From positions 20,681 to 84,680 of the forward strand of contig JASANE010012370.1 of NCBI GenBank assembly GCA_030248225.1: a DNA stretch of 64,000 nt. The letters are read 5' to 3'. The DNA comes from Trileptium ribeirensis (taxonomy: Eukaryota > Nematoda > Enoplea > Enoplida > Thoracostomopsidae). Shown in pieces: positions 58,222-64,000 of the stretch (its first letter is position 1; every line of letters begins with the position of its first letter). The position numbers and the translations under genes were made by a program. The notes below the pieces were generated by a model. That model was not told the origin of the DNA. It worked only from the letters and a program-made list of their open reading frames with translations, and ran no database searches.

Positions 58222-58449
58222 ATGCCCATGAACCCTCCAGCCAAGAGTGTTCGTGCCCAGCACGACATGTTTGAACCTTTTAGGGACCTCTTTGACAATC
58301 AGGACATTGAAGACATGCTAGCTGCACATCCTGATTTGGAACCGGACGAAAATGACGGACAACGACAATTACGGCCTGAAGACATTGGACTGGAGACATT
58401 GGACATTGTCCGACCTCCCAGACAAACACCTCGGGGAAGACGATTGTAG
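58222..58449 (+). CDS. Short acidic frame overlapping the NADAR ORF
   Basis: From an ATG at 58222 this encodes about 75 residues including FEPFRDLFDNQDIEDMLAAH, followed by an acidic stretch and a basic end. It overlaps the beginning of the NADAR frame by about 100 bases in another frame. Its protein-like character suggests it may be the original N-terminal part of the NADAR protein, separated by a frameshift within 58352-58449, rather than a gene of its own. Confidence 0.4.
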   Translation: MPMNPPAKSVRAQHDMFEPFRDLFDNQDIEDMLAAHPDLEPDENDGQRQLRPEDIGLETLDIVRPPRQTPRGRRL

Positions 58450-59689
58450 CGCAGACGCCAGCCCAAAACATAACTCCCAAGAACTCGAGCTCCCGCAACC
58501 AACGCCCTCAAGAACCGCCACTAATGGCGATGAATATTATTACAGGAAACCTCGACCGAAAATCAACAAAATGGAACAAAACCCGCAGCCGCGTGTGCCA
58601 TTCTATACAATCAACTATGCCGCTCCCATCGAAACGTTTCTTTCGAAAGGCACACGTTGGCCAGAATTATCAAATATGGCTCCGTTGGGTCAAACTATCG
58701 AACAATACCCAATCGAATACTCCTCGACGGAGCAAGGCTATCAGCTCCTCGTCACCTATTTATTTGACGAGGATCAAGCCAGACAAGACATCTCCGATCT
58801 CAAGTTGGGAGCTCGAGACATTAAAGCTATCTCCCGGAGAAACAAGTCAAAGTTTCTCGATCCCGAAACCACGGAGCGCCTTCGCCCTGCTCTGCCGCAC
58901 CTTATGCGAACGGTGCTCCTCGAAAAGTTCAAACTCCCAAAATTCCAGAGTGTCCTACTCGCCACTGGCCATGCACAATTGCTCGAGGCGAATCGCACCG
59001 ACTCATTTTGGGGAATCGGTCTTGGACCGGAAGACGTCGCCTTCGGCCGACGCCCGCGGCCATGCCACAACGTCATGGGCCGCCTCTTAGAAGAAATACG
59101 GACCTTCATACGTCACGGAGTTGCCAACTGGCCCAAAGTCCTTATTCTGGGCGACAATATGGCCGCACCGCTAGTGAAAATGGCCACTTCGAAGGGATGG
59201 TTTGCCATCGCTTGGCCCGGTGCCACCATGCAATTCCTGATCCGTCTGGCAACGTGCATCGCGACGCCTCAGACCGAGACTATCGTGATACTTGGCGGAT
59301 ATAGGGCCGCCATTCGGTCCAAACCATTCGAAGGTCGTCTCTTGGACACCCCAAGCAAGGTTATGCGCCGTGTGCGCCGGCACATTTGCTCGTTCGATTA
59401 CCTCTTGAACAACGGAGCGCAAGCAATCATTGCGCCACCTCCACCAGCATGGGACGTTGGACAAGATGACGTGGGCACGTGGACTAAAGAATTCACCCAC
59501 TTGTTTCAAGACATTAAGCGTCAGTTTCCCGACCGAGCGCAAAAGTCCGTAATGCCCCACTACCCGTCGGAACTATTAGAAACAAATGCTTGGGAAACTT
59601 GTCCCAGCGACTGTCCACCCGCAGAGCCTCAGGTCACGGAACCATATATTGGTGTCCTTCGCAGGTGGGTGGAAAGGCAAATATCATGA
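58352..59689 (+). CDS. NADAR (YbiA-like) domain fused to SGNH-hydrolase-like domain
   Basis: 445 codons open from an ATG at 58352. Residues 1-100 are a disordered Pro/Asp/Lys-rich leader. Residues about 103-252 form a NADAR domain: WPELSNMAP (103-111), YSSTEQGYQ (123-131) with the conserved Glu, VLLATGHAQLLEAN (201-214), DSFWGIG (217-223) and HNVMGRLLEEIR (239-250). NADAR proteins act on ADP-ribose-linked substrates; some remove ADP-ribose from guanine bases, and bacterial YbiA is linked to riboflavin intermediates. Residues about 258-395 resemble an SGNH hydrolase: LILGDNM (block I, Ser replaced by Asn), PGAT (block II), VILGGYRA (block III); without the nucleophile it is probably not an esterase. 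The ORF sits between pol and the 3' LTR, where accessory genes lie, and is unbroken although env and pol are broken. Confidence 0.85.
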   Translation: MTDNDNYGLKTLDWRHWTLSDLPDKHLGEDDCSADASPKHNSQELELPQPTPSRTATNGDEYYYRKPRPKINKMEQNPQPRVPFYTINYAAPIETFLSKGTRWPELSNMAPLGQTIEQYPIEYSSTEQGYQLLVTYLFDEDQARQDISDLKLGARDIKAISRRNKSKFLDPETTERLRPALPHLMRTVLLEKFKLPKFQSVLLATGHAQLLEANRTDSFWGIGLGPEDVAFGRRPRPCHNVMGRLLEEIRTFIRHGVANWPKVLILGDNMAAPLVKMATSKGWFAIAWPGATMQFLIRLATCIATPQTETIVILGGYRAAIRSKPFEGRLLDTPSKVMRRVRRHICSFDYLLNNGAQAIIAPPPPAWDVGQDDVGTWTKEFTHLFQDIKRQFPDRAQKSVMPHYPSELLETNAWETCPSDCPPAEPQVTEPYIGVLRRWVERQIS

Positions 59690-60299
59690 AGAGTAGGAAG
59701 TTTTGGAAAAGGGAGTAGAGGACAATTACGAATGGACTATTAACCTAGGACTGTACAGTGTACACTTATTGTAATCTGATGTATCTAACCATTCATGTTG
59801 TTATATTATATTTCCTTGTGCTTATCAAAGTATATATGTTAACGCGAAAGGAGACTTAGGCCACAAGAGCATCCAACTAAAGCTTTCAAACCCAGGTAAA
59901 AAGTAATTTTTCCCCTTAAAATATAGGAGGAGGACTTAGAGTCGAAGTTTGGAGGACTTAGAGTCGAGGTTTCGGGATCACCATATCAACAGAGCACAGC
60001 CAACACCCGTCACAAAAATAATTTACCGACCAAACAAACTAAGCCAAGAGCAATAATGGTTCGTGTAACACTTAGTGATACACTATCTGTATATACCGGT
60101 TAATTTATTCTGGGGTCTTTTTCTTCTTTTCCTTCTTGGGTCCTCGGGCATTAGTCTTCCTGCACCTTCTTTTTGACAGGGGATCCCGACAGGGATCCCG
60201 ATGTAAGAGAAAAATGGCGACACTCAACCGGACACATACAGACATCACTTTAAACCCGTATATCTAAGTCCCAAAATTTCCATTTAAAAATATAAGAGA
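59690..60299 (+). other. 3' untranslated region of giant element
   Basis: About 600 bases without coding. A 17-bp word GGAGGACTTAGAGTCGA is repeated at 59929-59945 and 59951-59967. Purine-rich AAAAATATAAGAGA (60286-60299) directly abuts the 3' LTR and is the likely, though imperfect, polypurine tract for plus-strand priming. Confidence 0.6.
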
Positions 60300-63200
60300 T
60301 GTAACAGGGCCGCTTCGGCCCTGTCACGAGCATTCCAGGACTTTCGTACTCAAAATCGTATCGGGAAGCGTTGGCACATGGCTGTTCGTATAAAATCTCG
60401 CTTGCTCCAGCTGACCGTTTTTAAAAACGTTGTATACCGTGTTATATAAAAATGTAATACACCGTTTCGTTATATAAAAAATGTAATAAACCATTTACAT
60501 AAAAATGTTGTATACCGTGTTATATAAAAATGTAATAAACCATTTACATAAAAAATGTTGTATACCGTGTTATATAAAAATGTAATAAACCATTTGTATA
60601 AAAAATGTCATAGACCATTTACATAAATGCCGCATACCGTTTTGTATAAAATATATGAACCGATTTTGTATAAAATGTACGAACCATTTTGTATAGCATG
60701 TATGAACCGTTTTGTATAAAATATATGAACCGATTTTGTATAAAATGTACGAACCATTTTGTATAGAATGTATGAACCGTTTTGTATAAAATATATGAAC
60801 CGATTTTGTATAAAATGTACGAACCATTTTGTATAGAATGTATGAAAAGCTTTGTGTAAAAGGTATGAACCGTTTTGTATAAAAATATCACTTGTATTTG
60901 TGAACCGTTTAGTATAGAATTATCACTCATATTTATGAACCGTTTGGTATAACAATATTACTTGCATTCGTGAACCGACTTGTATAAAATGTCGTTTATG
61001 TTGAATAACCGTTCTGTGCATTTGTTGTAACTTACGATTTTGCTAGGGACGAGTGTTGTAACCTGACCAAATTATGAGGAAATGAGCTGCCTCAACCGAC
61101 CTGTAAGACCGAAAATAGAGGCCCACGCCGACGGAAACTGATCTTGTATAAGGAAATTAGTCAAAAAATACAACTAGCAGGCACTATGTGTTATGGGGTT
61201 GACGGTTACGACCGTCCGGGAATAGGAGGCCCCTGGCTGCACGTTCGAGAAAACACGTTGGTTAAGAATTAAATCAAAAACATTAAGTTTACTTGGTTTT
61301 AGCAACACACCGAGTAATGGTCACGGAAAACAGCAAGTAAAAATAAGCGGAAATCACACTTTTGGTAGTCTTCGCAAGCATGCGGAACGATGGATGCCGG
61401 GTTAATTCGAAGGCCCGCCACCGTCTACGGTGCCGGGATCCGGAACATAACCACAACAGACAGGTAGAAAACTTTGGGGAATGGTGAATGGACTTCCAAA
61501 ACCGCTCCGGACAACGCCAGAACTTCGCCTGTAATACGCAGAGACAATCGCTACTTACGCTAGGTAGGATTGTAGCCGTGGAACCCGGACTATCACTTTC
61601 CATGTGCTTAGGACATATCATATATAAGATATGTACATGTATCTATTTATGTATGTGTGTGTGTCCCGTGGACACCTTCTTAGGCAAAACCGCCTTGTTT
61701 CTGTAACCTATTGCAGTATGCAACCAATACAAAACCCCACTTTCCGACATCCCCGTCGCCATACCCCGCGTCAGAACCGGCGCATGCGACCCCTTGTTTT
61801 GTTCATCGCGACTAGTTGAATCCAACTATACGTGTCGAACCTCCGCCCGAGTCCCTGCTGACTCGCTGCAGTCACTCAAAGATGCCTAGAAAGCTGTTGT
61901 CAACTGCTGATGGGCACCGATAATTCGAGATTTTTCGCTCTACTCTAAAATGGGCGAACCGCCCCTCATTGGATTCGTCTCGACGAGACATCTCCAAAAA
62001 TACCCGGCGGGTCTCGATCCGCCGCCCCGTTAACCCGTACGACCAACAAACGCGCCCCCACCGTAGCCACGACTCTCTCTAATGGCCGCGATTTTAGTAC
62101 CGCTTTTACTCCTGCCGCCCCAGTAGCAATATCACCCCTCGTTCAAATCGCCGTTGGACGGTGAGTCCAACGATACCCGGCGGGCGTCGCTCCGCCCAAC
62201 CGTTAACGCAGGAGAGCCTGCTAAAGCTCCCCATACTAATACATAGAGGAACCCATAAGTGGGTTCCGACCCGCTTTTACGTCTACCCCCCTTGTGTTTG
62301 GTATCAATCGACCCCGTTTTCCGTCCTGGGACCGAATTTGGCCCCAGCCCCTCGAAAATCTTCCCGGATTACCCTTGTCCCGCTACCCTTCCCACACCCG
62401 CCTCGTGTCCTCGCTGTCCTTTCGCTTTTGTCCTCGTTCTCTCTCTAACCGACGTTTCTGGTCGGTTTTCTTCTTTGTCGCTTTGTTGTTGTTGTGTTTG
62501 ACGTGCTGTGTGTATGTGTTTATCCTGAGCGACCTTTCTGTCGCTCAGGACGCCAATATGTCTAGTACGAAATGTGTGTAGTGTATGTGTTTGTGCATGT
62601 GTATGTGTGTAGATGTGAGGATATATATATGTACATATGTATATAACCATATATAAGGACACAGAAAAAACGGACGGACGAGGACACCACGTACTAAAAG
62701 ACGTTAAATTTCAGAGTTTTACGGACGGACAAAGTACGAACGACTAGGACGGACGGGGGGCGACTTTAGGGCCTTCCCGCGGACCCTAGGGGCCCTGGAG
62801 TGGGGTCCCTGAGCAGTTAAGAGTACGTTGAGGTTTGCCCCGTCTCTGACCTCGTTTTCCCGTCGCCGGTTCCCCCCCGGCGAGCCGGTAAAGCATAGGC
62901 AGTCGCATGGAAATTTCAAACAAGCTCGATTTCTCTTGAAGTTCTACGCTGTCCTCATGACCGAGGGTCATCGGCTAAGTTAAATTTGGCTTAATTAGGA
63001 GGGCGGCAAGTCGAAAACCACAAAGGCCGAGTTGATGTTTGCCGACTCGGATGGGCTGGGAAGAGCAAATAGTCAAAATTCGAGCAGATTGTCACGCTAA
63101 TTGGGGTTGAAGAAGGAAATTGCGTGACCCGAAAGTATCTGCAATAGTTTAAGTTAAGCTGGGACCGGAAACAATTCAAATCTTGTTAGTTTATGATCTG

Positions 63201-64000
63201 ATTTCGCTGGACATCCGGCGATGAGGACGGGAAATAGGGACTTCAAAATTTGCTTTTCTTGGGAAAATTTGTCAAAAATCACAGATGGTCAACTTCCGAG
63301 TACTTGGAAGATTCAAACTTAAAGTCGGCGAATTTAATTGAAGCCGACTCTCTTTAAGGACATCGACGGTTTACGGTAGCCGTCAAGATTCAATTTTCCG
63401 GAAGTGTCCCCAATTGGACACTGAATTAAAACCCGAAAAAATGGGCGTTGCCCGACTAACGACGATTGGATAGCGACGAAATCGCTATCCTAAACTATGG
63501 GCAGAAAATTCGAGGCGACGACCAACGCGTCGACTCGTGGAATCAGTTCGACTTCGGCAGCGCGGAGTTCGGTCGACTTTACTGACCGGCTCCGACGCTT
63601 GACTTTAATCTCCAGCTTGTTTTCGATTTCGTGTTTGCTTTCTCGTGGTTTTCGGTTTGCGTGTTTGGAATGGGATTCGATCGATGGAGGACCCGCGTAG
63701 ACATCTTCCGTCTCGCGGAAGGGGACTAGCAATGGCTGTCCCGGATCAAATATCGTAAGTCGAGAGGAGAACCGAGAGTACGGGGGTTTACTTTCCCCAG
63801 ATGTAACAGTGACAGGTCATTCATAGGTAGTAAATTAGGATCACTGACAAGCCTCCATACATCGAGTCCCGTTTTGGGCATCTTGAGCGATTGCACGGGA
63901 TGGTGACAAATTGTAGGTGACAAAGTCGAAGTCTAGCTGATTCCCCGTGGTCTTAGGTAAGGTACAACAATGTGGACGCTTCACATCCAGACTTTACATG
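60300..64000 (+). repeat. 3' LTR of giant element, cut by window end
   Basis: Starts TGTAACAGGGCCGC. 60300-61891 matches the 5' LTR closely (terminal hairpin, AT-rich array at 60425-61010, TATA box at 61621). From 61892 it matches the solo LTR (from about 31437) up to the last base, including the hairpin at 62523-62550. It therefore has the 3.9-kb region absent from the 5' LTR. Only about 3.7 kb of an expected 6.9 kb is in view. Confidence 0.9.
62523..62550. repeat. 11-bp stem-loop in 3' LTR
   Basis: Identical to the hairpin at 32068-32095 in the solo LTR, with the same pyrimidine loop. Confidence 0.75.

Larger units (their letters stand above)
40734..64000 (+). mobile_element. Giant Ty3/gypsy-type LTR retroelement, incomplete at window end
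   Basis: The element runs from the 5' LTR at 40734 through a 16825-bp internal region (43475-60299) into a 3' LTR that leaves the window. Order: LTR, leader, gag, unknown plus env-like frame, PR, RT, RH, INT, proline-rich tail, NADAR/SGNH-like ORF, LTR. The YIDD reverse transcriptase, its RNase H and the GPY-type integrase tail place it in Ty3/gypsy. If the 3' LTR is as long as the solo LTR, the whole is about 26.5 kb. The bases before it are CAGG; the matching duplication should follow the 3' LTR outside the window. LTR ends shared by both copies differ by about 2-3 percent in a 290-base sample, so the insertion is not very old, yet env and pol are broken. Confidence 0.9.

Noticed and set aside
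1..64000. tRNA or 5S genes, CRISPR arrays, prokaryotic operons, toxin genes
   Set aside because: No convincing B-box with cloverleaf context, no regularly spaced short identical repeats with unique spacers, and no prokaryotic gene organisation were found.

Overview
The window is metazoan, probably invertebrate, nuclear DNA made almost entirely of transposable elements and their remains. I see no convincing host gene, tRNA, rRNA or prokaryotic feature. The mix of CR1/Jockey-like and RTE-like LINEs, a hAT-type element, a Tc1/mariner-type MITE and Ty3/gypsy-type LTR elements fits an invertebrate, but I cannot name the phylum. The background is AT-rich; the coding part of the LTR element is visibly richer in GC. 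|| Layout. 1-8 kb: small DNA transposons (a mariner-type MITE, a 170-bp-armed foldback, and a 1137-bp hAT-type element with an exact 8-bp target duplication that interrupts a reverse transcriptase relic on the minus strand). 8.4-11.8 kb: a heavily broken CR1/Jockey-like LINE. 11.9-16.5 kb: dispersed repeats and an RTE-like 3' end on the minus strand. 16.6-20.7 kb: a better preserved LINE with a PHD-finger ORF1 and an endonuclease/RT ORF2. 22.4-23.2 kb: a 376-bp tandem duplication holding a partial PHD finger. 24.9-28.5 kb: a diverged, inverted relative of the LTR family below. 29.5-36.5 kb: a solo LTR of 6928 bp with a 4-bp target duplication. 36.5-40.7 kb: dispersed and tandem repeats. 40.7 kb to the end: one giant LTR retroelement whose 3' LTR runs off the window. 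|| The giant element is the main object. Its order is LTR (40734-43474), leader with a candidate primer-binding site, a very long Gag (capsid, CCHC knuckle, about 1000 residues of acidic low-complexity tail), a frame of unknown N-terminal function running into a signal peptide and glycoprotein-like, env-like segment, then protease, RT/RNase H, a 300-residue spacer, integrase, a long proline-rich tail, and finally an ORF with a NADAR domain (the ADP-ribose-linked YbiA family) fused to an SGNH-hydrolase-like domain, followed by the 3' LTR (from 60300). Two features are unusual: the env-like unit sits between gag and pol rather than after pol, and an ADP-ribose-handling domain is carried as 3' cargo. 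This copy is dead or dying: env, pol and the tail carry frameshifts and stops, and the 5' LTR lacks about 3.9 kb present in the solo LTR and the 3' LTR. The NADAR ORF, by contrast, is open for 445 codons.
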